A stretch of DNA of 13,986 bases from the NCBI GenBank assembly GCA_910588935.1, contig CAJUSM010000032.1, positions 18,146 through 32,131 on the forward strand, written 5' to 3'. Below are positions 6,742 to 13,948 of this stretch, piece after piece. Numbering within the stretch: the first letter of the stretch is position 1; the number at the start of each line of letters is the position of its first letter. The notes below the pieces were generated by a model that did no database searches, was not told the origin of the DNA, and saw only the letters and a program-made list of their open reading frames with translations. This DNA is from an uncultured Oscillospiraceae bacterium. Its GTDB lineage: Bacteria > Bacillota > Clostridia > Oscillospirales > Acutalibacteraceae. The translations under genes were made by a program, and so were the position numbers.

Positions 6742-8130
6742 ATGGCAGAAAACAACAGAACCGATCTTTTTGAACGCACACCTATCCCTCGGGCCGTTAT
6801 GACCCTGGCTATCCCTACCATTCTCAGCTCCTTGGTTATGGTGCTCTACCACCTGGCCGACACCTACTTTGTGGGAATGCTGGATGATCCCATTCAGAAC
6901 GCGGCCCTCACCCTTTCCGGCCCGGTGCTTTTGGCCTTTAACGCTGTAAACAACCTGTTTGGCGTGGGTTCCTCTAGCATGATGAGCCGGGCGCTGGGCT
7001 CTAAGGATTACGATACTGTTTACAGGAGCTCGGCATTTGGGTTTTACGGCTCGCTGATCTGTGGAATTGCCTTTTCCCTTGGTTATACCCTGTTCCGCCT
7101 GCCGCTGCTCTCCATGATCGGCACCGACGCCACCACCCTTGCCGCCACTGGCGACTATTTGTTCTGGACGGTAACCTTTGGGGCGGCCCCTGCCATTCTT
7201 AATGTGGTGTTGGCCTATTTGGTGCGCTCTGAGGGTTCCTCCCTTCATGCCAGCATTGGTACCATGAGCGGCTGCTTTTTAAACATACTCCTGGACCCAG
7301 TCTTTATTCTGCCCTGGGGCCTAAACCTGGGGGCGGCGGGAGCGGGGCTGGCCACCTTTCTTTCCAACTGCGTGGCATGCCTGTACTTCTTTGTGCTGCT
7401 CTTTGTCCGCAGGGGAAAAACGTTTGTGTGTGTTAAGCCCTCTATGTTCGGTTTCCGCCGGGGAATCGTAATGGGAATTTTTGGGGTGGGTATCCCTGCC
7501 TCTATTCAGAACCTGCTCAATGTAACCAGCCGCACGGTGATGAACAATTTTACCTCTTCCTATGGCTCCGACGCCGTGGCGGCCATGGGCATTGCCACCA
7601 CCATATGCACAGTGCCAGTACAGATTTTCTTTGGGCTTTCCCAGGGCGTTATGCCCCTGGTCAGCTATAACTATGCCAGCGGCAATGCCAAGCGGATGAA
7701 GGCCAGCTTGGGCTTTACCGCAAAAATTGCCGGAATCTTTATGTTCCTCACCACGGTAGGACTCTGGGCAGGATCCAAAGAACTTACTTTGCTGTTTATT
7801 CAGAACCAGGCTGTGGTGGACTATGGTTCCGCCTTTTTACGGGCGCTCTGCCTTTCCCAGCCCTTCCTGTGTATGGATTTCATCGCTGTGGGCGTGTTCC
7901 AAGCCTGCGGAATGGGGGGCAAGTCTCTGGTTTTTGCCATACTGCGGAAAATTGTGCTGGAAATCCCGGCCCTTATCCTTCTGGATAGGCTGTTCCAGGT
8001 TTACGGCCTGGCCTATTGCCAGCTGGTGTCCGAGGTGATTCTGGCAGTGGCTGCGGTGGTTATGCTCCTCCATCTGTTTAAAGACTTAGAGAAGCGGGAG
8101 AGCCGGTTAGCCGGAGCCCAGAAGCCATGA
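6742..8130 (+). CDS. MATE family multidrug/cation antiporter
   Basis: This is a 462-residue membrane protein with two six-helix halves, the usual length for the MATE (multi-antimicrobial extrusion) family, likely the MepA-like branch. Diagnostic segments are IPRAVMTLAIPTILSSLV (15-32), LADTYFVG (38-45) and GVGSSSMMSRALGSKD (74-89). The second half repeats this with VGIPASIQNLLNV and GLSQGVMPLVSYNYASGN. It should export cationic compounds using a Na+ or H+ gradient; the substrate is unknown. The frame is open far upstream through tex, but only residues from ATG 6742 look like a transporter. The start is slightly uncertain: the strong AAAGGAG (6717-6723) lies 18 nt away and only a weak AGAG is closer. 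It is translationally linked to the MGMT-like gene downstream. Confidence 0.92.
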   Translation: MAENNRTDLFERTPIPRAVMTLAIPTILSSLVMVLYHLADTYFVGMLDDPIQNAALTLSGPVLLAFNAVNNLFGVGSSSMMSRALGSKDYDTVYRSSAFGFYGSLICGIAFSLGYTLFRLPLLSMIGTDATTLAATGDYLFWTVTFGAAPAILNVVLAYLVRSEGSSLHASIGTMSGCFLNILLDPVFILPWGLNLGAAGAGLATFLSNCVACLYFFVLLFVRRGKTFVCVKPSMFGFRRGIVMGIFGVGIPASIQNLLNVTSRTVMNNFTSSYGSDAVAAMGIATTICTVPVQIFFGLSQGVMPLVSYNYASGNAKRMKASLGFTAKIAGIFMFLTTVGLWAGSKELTLLFIQNQAVVDYGSAFLRALCLSQPFLCMDFIAVGVFQACGMGGKSLVFAILRKIVLEIPALILLDRLFQVYGLAYCQLVSEVILAVAAVVMLLHLFKDLEKRESRLAGAQKP

Positions 8131-8137
8131 GGTGTTT

Positions 8138-8440
8138 ATGAGCTTTTACGATGATATTTACCGCTTGGCAGCCGCCATCCCTTTGGGTAAGGTGGCTACG
8201 TATGGCCAGTTGGCGGCTATGGCTGGCCGGCCCAGGGCTTCCAGAATTGTGGGCACGGCCATGCTACATGCCCCAAAGGGCCTGCCCTGCCACCGGGTAA
8301 TTTACCGGGACGGCACCCTGTGCTGTGACCAAGCTTTTGGAGGCAAGGCAATCCAACGGCAGATGCTGGAGGCAGAAGGGATTACCTTCCGGGAAGATGG
8401 AAGGGTGGACTTGGAAGCCCATTTATGGGATGGACTGTGA
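8138..8440 (+). CDS. MGMT-like (alkyltransferase-like) DNA-binding domain protein
   Basis: This is a 100-residue protein equal to the C-terminal DNA-binding domain of O6-alkylguanine-DNA alkyltransferases (Ogt/MGMT). IPLGKVATYGQLAAMAG (14-30) is the helix-turn-helix entry. RASRIVGTAM (33-42) carries the arginine-finger position (Arg36). Pro50-Cys51-His52-Arg53-Val54-Ile55 is the active-site motif. The N-terminal RNase H-like domain of full enzymes is missing. Classical alkyltransferase-like proteins replace the cysteine (commonly by Trp), but here it is kept, so either alkyl transfer or lesion flagging for excision repair is possible. An in-frame GTG at 8132 gives two extra residues. I prefer ATG 8138 because GAGG (8129-8132), overlapping the MATE stop, lies 5 nt upstream. 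It ends the operon. Confidence 0.88.
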   Translation: MSFYDDIYRLAAAIPLGKVATYGQLAAMAGRPRASRIVGTAMLHAPKGLPCHRVIYRDGTLCCDQAFGGKAIQRQMLEAEGITFREDGRVDLEAHLWDGL

Positions 8441-8457
8441 AATTTTAAGTGATAGAC

Positions 8458-8494
8458 AAAAGGCCTGGGGCGCTGCGCGCTTCCGGCCTTTTTT
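8458..8494 (+). terminator. Strong intrinsic terminator of the amidohydrolase-tex-MATE-MGMT operon
   Basis: AAAAGGCC (8458-8465) pairs with GGCCTTTT. The interior TGGGGCGC/GCGCTTCC extends the stem with two G-U pairs and one mismatch down to a TGC loop, and six T residues follow (8489-8494). It lies 18 nt after the MGMT-like stop codon. Confidence 0.93.
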
Positions 8495-8569
8495 GCGGAG
8501 AAGAGACGATAACAAGATCAAAAAGCAAATGTGCTGCAACACAAATAGAAAGATCTTTAGTGAAAAATA

Positions 8570-8598
8570 TTGACTTTATTCTTATTGAGTGATACAAT
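8570..8598 (+). promoter_or_regulatory. Sigma-A promoter of the secreted-protein gene
   Basis: TTGACT (8570-8575) and TACAAT (8593-8598) are 17 nt apart, each one mismatch from consensus, in an AT-rich context quite unlike the flanking genes. The start point would be near 8605, giving a leader of roughly 72 nt before the ATG at 8677. Confidence 0.8.
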
Positions 8599-8603
8599 AA
8601 AAA

Positions 8604-8653
8604 TTGACAAAAATAAATTAAGGAGGGAAGATGTTGGTTTAAGACTTTGTCAA
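8604..8653 (+). promoter_or_regulatory. Leader with an inverted repeat enclosing a Shine-Dalgarno and three-codon mini-ORF
   Basis: TTGACAAA (8604-8611) and TTTGTCAA (8646-8653) are exact reverse complements. The 34-nt loop between them holds a full AGGAGG (8621-8626), a 4-nt spacer, then ATG TTG GTT TAA (8631-8642). The secreted protein's own ribosome binding site (8662-8668) lies just outside the stem. This may be a translational control leader, or the remnant of a lost gene start. The sequence facts are direct; the function is inferred. Confidence 0.4.
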
Positions 8654-8676
8654 AATATTGTAAAGGAGAAATTTAG

Positions 8677-9225
8677 ATGAGAAAACTGTTTGTAGTTCTT
8701 TTTGCCGTTGTTATGGCAGGAATGCTGGCCATGACTGCCTCCGCTGAAGAGCTGTCCCCAGGGGAACAAGAGGCTGCTGAAATTATGAGTTCAGTAGACT
8801 CCCGGGGCATGTCGTTGGAAGAGGAAAAGGAAGCCTTGCGCCAGGCCTTTTTGGAGGCGGGCTGGACTGACATCAGCAATGATATGATCATTGCCGCTTT
8901 TGCGGATATGGATCCGGAGGTAAAAGCCCTGGCCTACATGGATTTGAGCGCGGCGGACGAGGCGCAGAAGGAAAAGATCCTGGCTGCCCGGAATGAGATC
9001 ATCACCCATACGCAATGGGAAATGAAGCATCCCGAAATTCTGAGCTATGTGGAGAATCCCGTAAAACGGGAGTTCGGATTTGCGCCGGATTTCTATGATA
9101 TTTTCCCCGCCGATTGGGAAATTCCCGCAGGACTGGTGGGAGCGGATACTACAAAAGAGCCCTTGGCAGCTGTAGATTTGGCTGTGAGTTTTGCGGAGGA
9201 ATTTGCACGCAAGGCTCTTGCGTAA
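8677..9225 (+). CDS. Small secreted protein of unknown function
   Basis: This is a 182-residue protein. It starts with a clear Sec signal peptide: MRKLF, a hydrophobic core at about 4-20, and a type I cleavage site after ASA (21-23), so the mature chain begins about Glu24. There is no lipobox cysteine and the whole protein has no cysteine. The mature part is acidic, mostly predicted helical (SLEEEKEALRQAFLEAG; AADEAQKEKILAARNEI), with an aromatic and proline-rich stretch in the middle (FGFAPDFYDIFPADWEIP, about 128-145). I do not recognise a domain, and no membrane anchor follows the signal. AAAGGAG lies 8 nt before the ATG. The gene stands alone between its own promoter and a strong terminator, so it is probably expressed independently. 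Confidence 0.82.
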   Translation: MRKLFVVLFAVVMAGMLAMTASAEELSPGEQEAAEIMSSVDSRGMSLEEEKEALRQAFLEAGWTDISNDMIIAAFADMDPEVKALAYMDLSAADEAQKEKILAARNEIITHTQWEMKHPEILSYVENPVKREFGFAPDFYDIFPADWEIPAGLVGADTTKEPLAAVDLAVSFAEEFARKALA

Positions 9226-9272
9226 CTGGGGAACAAGCATGAGCAAGCTGGGAAACTCGCTGCCAAATAGAA

Positions 9273-9307
9273 GAAACCCTGAGAGTCGGGTTGACTCTCA
9301 GGGTTTC
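9273..9307. terminator. 15-bp stem terminator, probably bidirectional
   Basis: GAAACCCTGAGAGTC (9273-9287) and GACTCTCAGGGTTTC (9293-9307) pair perfectly around a GGGTT loop. On the plus strand CTTTTCT follows; on the minus strand TTCTATTT follows. It sits between the converging secreted-protein and sensor-kinase genes and can end both transcripts. Confidence 0.9.
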
Positions 9308-9342
9308 CTTTTCTATATCATTGGGTCGGGCCCTCCTTTGGC

Positions 9343-11085
9343 CTACAGCTTCACCGTCTTCAGCCCCAGGTTCCCGTTTTCCGCCACCTTCCCTGTGCGG
9401 CGGTCCGGCAAAATGATCTCCGCCACAGAGTGGCCCTCCCGGTTATAAAAGCGCAGGCTGTACTCCTCCCCATACATCAGCGTCAGCCGGCTGCATATAT
9501 TTTTTACCCCAATATGCCGCCCGTCCCCTGGCCCTGCCTCTTCCCCTTGGGCTACTTTTACCGGCAGGGCGTTGAGGGCCTGGAGATCCTCGGGGGAAAA
9601 GGCCGAACAGCTGCCAGAAATGAGAAAACGCAGGAAATTCTTTTCTCCCTCCCGCCATTCCTCCGCCCGAACAAAGACGGACATCTGCCCGCTGTCCTCT
9701 CCGTGCTTCACGGCATTTTCCACAAAGGTGAGCAAGAGCAGGGGCGGAATGTTTACGCCGGCCAGCTCCGGGGCCACATCCTGGTCCATTAAGCTTTCTG
9801 TCCGGTGGCGGATGTCCTGTATGCCCAAAAAGTCCTGTATGGCCCCAAGCTCCCCTTCCAGGGGCACGATGCTTAGCCCGTCTCGAAACAGGTAGCGCAC
9901 GTAGTCAGAGAGCTTTAGGCAAAAGTTCTGGATGCGCTGGTACTCCTTTTTCTGGGCCATGCCGAAAAGTATGCTGAAGCAGTTTACAAAGAAATGGGGC
10001 TTAATCTGTAGCTGGAAATACTCCAGCTGGGTTTTGGCCAGGGCCATTCGTTCCTCATACTGGTCTATTTTCAGCTGGTTCAGCTGGGCTGCCAGGGCGT
10101 CGAAGGCGGACATGGCCATTTCCAGCTCGGCAAAGCCCCGGCGTTTTACGTTTTTGCGCACAGAATCGTAATCGGCCACATGCTCTTTTAAGTGAACAAA
10201 GGGGCGCTGAATAAAGCGCTGAAAGTAGGTGAGGGTATAAATAGAAAAGCCCGCCACCACAATTAAGGTTACCACAAAGAAAGCCATAAAGGCCAGCTGG
10301 GCCTCCCGGTTGCGCCGGGGGCTGTCTGCTACCGCCAGAACCAGCCTGGCGTAATCCATGGAAAAGCTGCCGGAAAAATCAGCCCAGCCGGTTTCCCGGC
10401 CCTGCATTTCTTCCAGCCTTTGGTCTGGGACAACCGGCTCTCCGTTTTGGTCCAGCACAATGTAAAAACCCTCTTCTGTCAGAACATCCTCCACAAGAAA
10501 CGTCATGGCCTCGTCCCAAGAGCTCCAGCAGGCCGCCACCGCGCCGTTCTCCGTGTAGCACTGAAGCAGATAAACCCGGCCCTCTATGCTCACCGGTTTC
10601 CAGCGGAAATCCCCGGTTCCCAGCTCTCCGTTTTTCCAGCGCTCTTTCACCATGCGGCGCAGGCGGTTGCAGTCGGCATAGTTTCCCGCGCCGTCGTAGC
10701 AGAAAACCTCGGCGCCGTTTTGAGGAGCATAGAAGAAAAAATTGAGCTTTTCGTTCCAGTATTTGCGCTGCCTGTAAATATCTCCCCACAGCTCTCTGGC
10801 GGCCACGTTCCGCCGCTGGGGGTCCTGAGCGGAGAGGATGTTCTCCACCGCCGTGCCCGTGAGCAGCTGCTCGGTCATATATAGGTTTACCGCGGAAAGA
10901 TGATTGTCGATTTCCTCCAGCCGGCCCTCAATCAGGTTTGCACAGCGCTCGTTGGTTTCTTTGGCCAGTTTCCGCTCCGAACCGACCAAAGCCGCCAGCC
11001 CGGCCACCAGAATTGCTGCAAACAGAGTCAGCAGCCAAATCATAATTTTCCGTAGCGCCGGCATCGGCTCCCTTTCCTTTCCCAT
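9343..11085 (-). CDS. LytS/YesM-type sensor histidine kinase
   Basis: This is a 580-residue two-component sensor. An N-terminal membrane helix lies at about 14-34, followed by an extracellular sensing region of about 230 residues. A second membrane helix (about 266-288) leads to a HAMP-like linker (about 289-340). The kinase core is the His_kinase family: LQIKPHFFVNCF, with phospho-acceptor His364, then the N-box PLLLLTFVENAVKHG (Asn457) and a glycine motif GRHIGVKNICSRL (522-534). The segment where the first glycine box is expected reads ISGSCSAF and lacks the usual Asp. Such kinases normally phosphorylate an AraC-type response regulator; none is encoded in the window. The start is supported by AGGAGG 9 nt upstream. 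It is divergent from the sugar importer, which it probably controls by sensing its substrate. Confidence 0.93.
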   Translation of the reverse strand: MGKEREPMPALRKIMIWLLTLFAAILVAGLAALVGSERKLAKETNERCANLIEGRLEEIDNHLSAVNLYMTEQLLTGTAVENILSAQDPQRRNVAARELWGDIYRQRKYWNEKLNFFFYAPQNGAEVFCYDGAGNYADCNRLRRMVKERWKNGELGTGDFRWKPVSIEGRVYLLQCYTENGAVAACWSSWDEAMTFLVEDVLTEEGFYIVLDQNGEPVVPDQRLEEMQGRETGWADFSGSFSMDYARLVLAVADSPRRNREAQLAFMAFFVVTLIVVAGFSIYTLTYFQRFIQRPFVHLKEHVADYDSVRKNVKRRGFAELEMAMSAFDALAAQLNQLKIDQYEERMALAKTQLEYFQLQIKPHFFVNCFSILFGMAQKKEYQRIQNFCLKLSDYVRYLFRDGLSIVPLEGELGAIQDFLGIQDIRHRTESLMDQDVAPELAGVNIPPLLLLTFVENAVKHGEDSGQMSVFVRAEEWREGEKNFLRFLISGSCSAFSPEDLQALNALPVKVAQGEEAGPGDGRHIGVKNICSRLTLMYGEEYSLRFYNREGHSVAEIILPDRRTGKVAENGNLGLKTVKL

Positions 11086-11108
11086 ACGGTCCCGCCTCCT
11101 TCTGCTTT

Positions 11109-11122
11109 GGGGCGCACGCCCC
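11109..11122 (-). other. Small GC hairpin in the kinase leader
   Basis: GGGGC-GCAC-GCCCC forms a 5-bp stem in the 5' leader of the kinase mRNA, just upstream of its AAGGAGG. It may influence translation initiation; nothing more can be said. Confidence 0.3.
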
Positions 11123-11140
11123 TAGGTTTACCGGCTATAT

Positions 11141-11146
11141 TTTATA
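11141..11146 (-). promoter_or_regulatory. Possible -10 box of the kinase gene
   Basis: The minus strand reads TATAAA (plus-strand 11141-11146) about 55 nt upstream of the kinase start codon. No good -35 box lies at the right distance, so this is a weak assignment. Confidence 0.25.
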
Positions 11147-11243
11147 GGAGAAACCGGAAATTGGAAAGTGAAAAACAGCAAAATGTCTGATTTTTGATAG
11201 TTTATATACCATTTACTTATACTTTTCCCCCTGTCCAATTTGT

Positions 11244-11249
11244 TATGAT
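11244..11249 (+). promoter_or_regulatory. -10 box of the sugar importer operon
   Basis: TATGAT (11244-11249) lies about 55 nt upstream of the lipoprotein ATG, in the AT-rich spacer shared with the divergent kinase. The sequence 17 nt upstream (CTTTTC) is a poor -35. A good -10 with a poor -35 fits a promoter that needs an activator such as the kinase's response regulator; that is inference. Confidence 0.45.
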
Positions 11250-11303
11250 ATATCTGATGAAAAAACCGGTGGGAGCACCGCCGGAAAAATGGAGGAAAGA
11301 AAT

Positions 11304-12890
11304 ATGAAACTAAGAAAACTCATCAGCCTGCTGCTGGCCCTGGCCCTAGTGGCCTCGGTATTCACCGCTTGTAGCGGCGACGGTGAAAAAGGGAGTAGCG
11401 CCGCGGGCCCTGCCAGTAGCGAGGCTGGCGGCGCCGAAAGCACCGGCGGCGAGAGCAGCGAGGACACCAGCGAGGCCGAGAGCGGCAGCACCGCTGTAGA
11501 CGGCGAAGGCTATCAGGTAAACTACCTGTATTTGGTGGCCCAGGAGGGCACCAACCAGAGCAAGGTAAACCAGGCCGTGGACGAGCTGGCCCAGAAAGAG
11601 CTGAACATGACCGTGAACATGATCCCCATGACCTTTGGCACCTACAACTCCCAGATATCCATGATGCTGGCGGCCGGCGAGCCCCTGGATATCTTCCCTG
11701 GCATGGCCAACCAGTTCGCGACCTACATTGAGTCTGAGTATATAGTTAACTGCGCTGATTACAAGGAACAGCTGAAGGACGCCTTTGCCACGTTGGGCGA
11801 TGATGCCAACGCGGGCTATGTGGGCGACTTCCTGGTAGGCTTCTCTAACATGAAGGAGCGGGCCTATCCGGCTGGCATTGTTGTGCGCAAAGACGTTTTC
11901 GATGAGCTTGGCTACAAGGTAGAGGACTTTAATGTTACCGTAGACGACTACGCCTCTTTCGACCAGATTACCGACCTGTTTGCGGCTGTGAAGGAGAAAT
12001 ACCCCGATATGATCTGCCTGGACGGCACCTCCATTATGGGCCTGCAGGAACTGAGCTATATGGACAATTTGGGCGACGATTTCGGCGTTTTGGAAAACTA
12101 CGGCCAGACCACCACCATCACCAACTGGTTCGAAAGCGACCAGTGGCGCACCTTCTGCGAAATTGGCCGCAAGTGGTTTACCGCCGGATATCTTTCTCAA
12201 GATATCGCGGTGAACCAGGACAGCGGTGAGCTGAAGATGAAAGCCGGCAACTCGTTCTCCTTCATTACCAACATTAAACCCAACACCAACATTGAGAAGC
12301 TGGCTCAGACCGGCTACGAGGTAGAAGTAATCCCGCTGGGCGAGGGTATGAAGAACACCAACGCCGTAAACGCCGACCTGCTCTGCATTGCCAATGCCGC
12401 GGAGGACCCGGCAAAGGCCGCCCAGTTTATGAACTGGACCTATGTCAGCGGCGAGTTCAACAACCTGATCAACTGGGGCATTGAGGGCGAGGACTGGGTT
12501 GAGACCGAAAACGGCCAGGCCGCCTATCCCGAAGGAGTGGACGCCAACAGCGTTGGCTACCACAATGACTATGGCTTCATTTACCCCAACCAGTTTGCCG
12601 GACACGCTTGGGAGGGCAACCCCGCGGATATCTGGGACCAATACGCCGTGTACAACGATGGCCTGATGAAGTCCAAGGCTTTCGGCTTTACCTTCAATTC
12701 CACCCCTGTGGCTACCGAAATTGCCCAGCTGAACTCTGTGCGGGACCAGTACTGGAAGGACCTGGCCTTCGGCGCGGTAGAGATTGACGAAAAGCTCAAG
12801 GAGTTCAACGACGCCCTGTACGCCGCCGGCCTGCAGACCGTGATGGACGAAAAGCAGCGCCAGCTGGACGAGTGGCTAGAGAACCAATAA
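11304..12890 (+). CDS. Carbohydrate ABC transporter substrate-binding lipoprotein (LplA-like)
   Basis: This is a 528-residue extracellular lipoprotein that captures a sugar or oligosaccharide for import. The signal peptide MKLRKLISLLLALALVASVFTAC ends in a lipobox with Cys23 as the lipidated residue. A Ser/Gly/Glu-rich linker (about 24-69) tethers the domain to the membrane. The rest is a family 1 solute-binding fold; the last part, about 390-525 (including GFTFNSTPVATEIAQLNSV and the helical C-terminus), looks like the DUF3502 domain of LplA-type proteins. The frame is open from an ATG at 11289, but GGAGG (11291-11295) overlaps that codon and sits 8 nt before ATG 11304, which is therefore the start. 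It is followed at once by the permease gene and is divergent from the sensor kinase. Confidence 0.93.
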   Translation: MKLRKLISLLLALALVASVFTACSGDGEKGSSAAGPASSEAGGAESTGGESSEDTSEAESGSTAVDGEGYQVNYLYLVAQEGTNQSKVNQAVDELAQKELNMTVNMIPMTFGTYNSQISMMLAAGEPLDIFPGMANQFATYIESEYIVNCADYKEQLKDAFATLGDDANAGYVGDFLVGFSNMKERAYPAGIVVRKDVFDELGYKVEDFNVTVDDYASFDQITDLFAAVKEKYPDMICLDGTSIMGLQELSYMDNLGDDFGVLENYGQTTTITNWFESDQWRTFCEIGRKWFTAGYLSQDIAVNQDSGELKMKAGNSFSFITNIKPNTNIEKLAQTGYEVEVIPLGEGMKNTNAVNADLLCIANAAEDPAKAAQFMNWTYVSGEFNNLINWGIEGEDWVETENGQAAYPEGVDANSVGYHNDYGFIYPNQFAGHAWEGNPADIWDQYAVYNDGLMKSKAFGFTFNSTPVATEIAQLNSVRDQYWKDLAFGAVEIDEKLKEFNDALYAAGLQTVMDEKQRQLDEWLENQ

Positions 12891-12923
12891 GCCCTCTTGG
12901 GTAATGATAAGGGAGGACGGACC

Positions 12924-13850
12924 ATGGAAAAAAAGAAAATGAGCCCGGCCCTTTTCAAGCAGTACATCCCCCTCTACCTCATGCTGCTGCCGGGCGCGGT
13001 CTATCTGTTCATCAACAACTACATCCCCATGGCCGGCATTGTCGTGGCTTTCAAAACCTATAAGGTTAATAGCGGCATTTTCGGCAGCCCCTGGGCCGGC
13101 CTGAAAAATTTTGAGTTTCTCTTCAGCTCCAACGAGGCCGCGGTCATTATACGCAACACCCTGCTTTACAACGTGGCTTTCATCATTGTAAACATGGTGG
13201 TGGGCATAATTCTAGCCATCTTCATCTCCGACGTGGTGAACAAGGGGCTGAAAAAGTTCTACCAGAGCTCTATCCTGCTGCCGTTCCTTATTTCCATTGT
13301 GGTTGTCAGCTACATTGTGTTCGCCCTGCTCAGCCACGAGAACGGCATGCTCAACAACAGTATTCTCCCCCTGCTGGGCCAGGATCCCGTGCAGTGGTAC
13401 AACGACACCACCTGGTGGCCGCTTATCCTGATTATAACCAATTGCTGGAAAGGCGTGGGCTATGGCACGCTGATATACATAGCCGCCATTGCCGGCATAG
13501 ACCAGAGCTTTTATGAGGCGGCCGAGCTGGACGGAGCCAGCAAGTGGCAGCAGATTACCCAGATTACCCTGCCGTGCCTGATTCCCTCCATTATTACCCT
13601 GCTGATTATGAACATTGGCCGCATCTTTTATTCAGACTTCGGCCTGTTCTACCAGGTGCCCCAGAACTCCGGGTCTCTGTATGCCGTAACCAACACCATA
13701 GACACCTATGTGTACCGGGCGCTGATGGCCTCTGGCGGCATAGGGCGGTCGTCGGCAGCGGGCCTGCTCCAGTCTGTGGTAGGCTTTACGCTGGTAATGG
13801 TGTCCAACCTGGTGGTACGCAAGGTAAGCGAAGAAAACGCGATCTTTTAA
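12924..13850 (+). CDS. ABC transporter permease, LplB-like (CUT1 family)
   Basis: This is a 308-residue inner-membrane protein with six hydrophobic segments, at about 15-35, 75-100, 115-137, 165-190, 216-232 and 282-298. The conserved cytoplasmic EAA loop, which docks the ATPase, is YEAAELDGASKWQQITQITLPCLIP (197-221). Together with the lipoprotein and a second permease it would form an LplABC-type sugar importer. No ATPase gene is nearby, as is usual for these systems, which share an MsmX-type ATPase. The start is ATG 12924, with GGAGG at 12912-12916. An upstream in-frame ATG at 12897 precedes that ribosome binding site and is rejected. The gap to the lipoprotein gene is 33 nt, so they are one operon. 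Confidence 0.93.
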   Translation: MEKKKMSPALFKQYIPLYLMLLPGAVYLFINNYIPMAGIVVAFKTYKVNSGIFGSPWAGLKNFEFLFSSNEAAVIIRNTLLYNVAFIIVNMVVGIILAIFISDVVNKGLKKFYQSSILLPFLISIVVVSYIVFALLSHENGMLNNSILPLLGQDPVQWYNDTTWWPLILIITNCWKGVGYGTLIYIAAIAGIDQSFYEAAELDGASKWQQITQITLPCLIPSIITLLIMNIGRIFYSDFGLFYQVPQNSGSLYAVTNTIDTYVYRALMASGGIGRSSAAGLLQSVVGFTLVMVSNLVVRKVSEENAIF

Positions 13851-13864
13851 AGGAGGCGGGAAAA

Positions 13865-13948
13865 ATGATTATGTCAAAAGGCCGCAGGGCCTACCAGCTC
13901 GTCATCAATATCATTCTGTTCCTGGTTGCTCTCTGCATGATGTACTGA
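13865..13948 (+). pseudogene. Truncated start of a second sugar permease (YtcP/LplC-like)
   Basis: AAAGGAGG (13849-13856), overlapping the stop of the first permease, lies 8 nt before ATG 13865. The 27 codons that follow encode a basic start (MSKGRRAYQ) and the first part of a membrane helix (VINIILFLVALCMMY). This is how the second permease of LplABC-type systems begins, where a Pro-Phe normally follows within the first helix. Instead TGA comes at once, then TAG, and the other two frames also stop within the next dozen or so bases. The gene is therefore broken here by an insertion, deletion, rearrangement or assembly fault. Identity rests on the short N-terminus and operon position. Confidence 0.6.

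Noticed and set aside
6577..7248. A 223-codon minus-strand open frame opposite the MATE gene
   Set aside because: It is opposite a well-conserved family gene, lacks a Shine-Dalgarno and has a low-complexity Gly/His/Gln composition.
8604..8609. A perfect TTGACA that could be a -35 box
   Set aside because: No acceptable -10 lies 16-18 nt downstream (the sequence there is GAAGAT, after the Shine-Dalgarno). It is better explained as one arm of the leader inverted repeat.
11118..11126. The 9-mer GCCCCTAGG shared with the right edge at about 13951-13960, considered as a recombination junction
   Set aside because: Nine bases are too short to support a recombination site, and flanking bases do not match.
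11346..12641. A 431-codon open frame on the minus strand opposite the substrate-binding lipoprotein gene
   Set aside because: No ribosome binding site and a composition dominated by Val/Gly/His typical of the reverse complement of a GC-rich coding gene. The plus-strand gene has a signal peptide, lipobox and family match.
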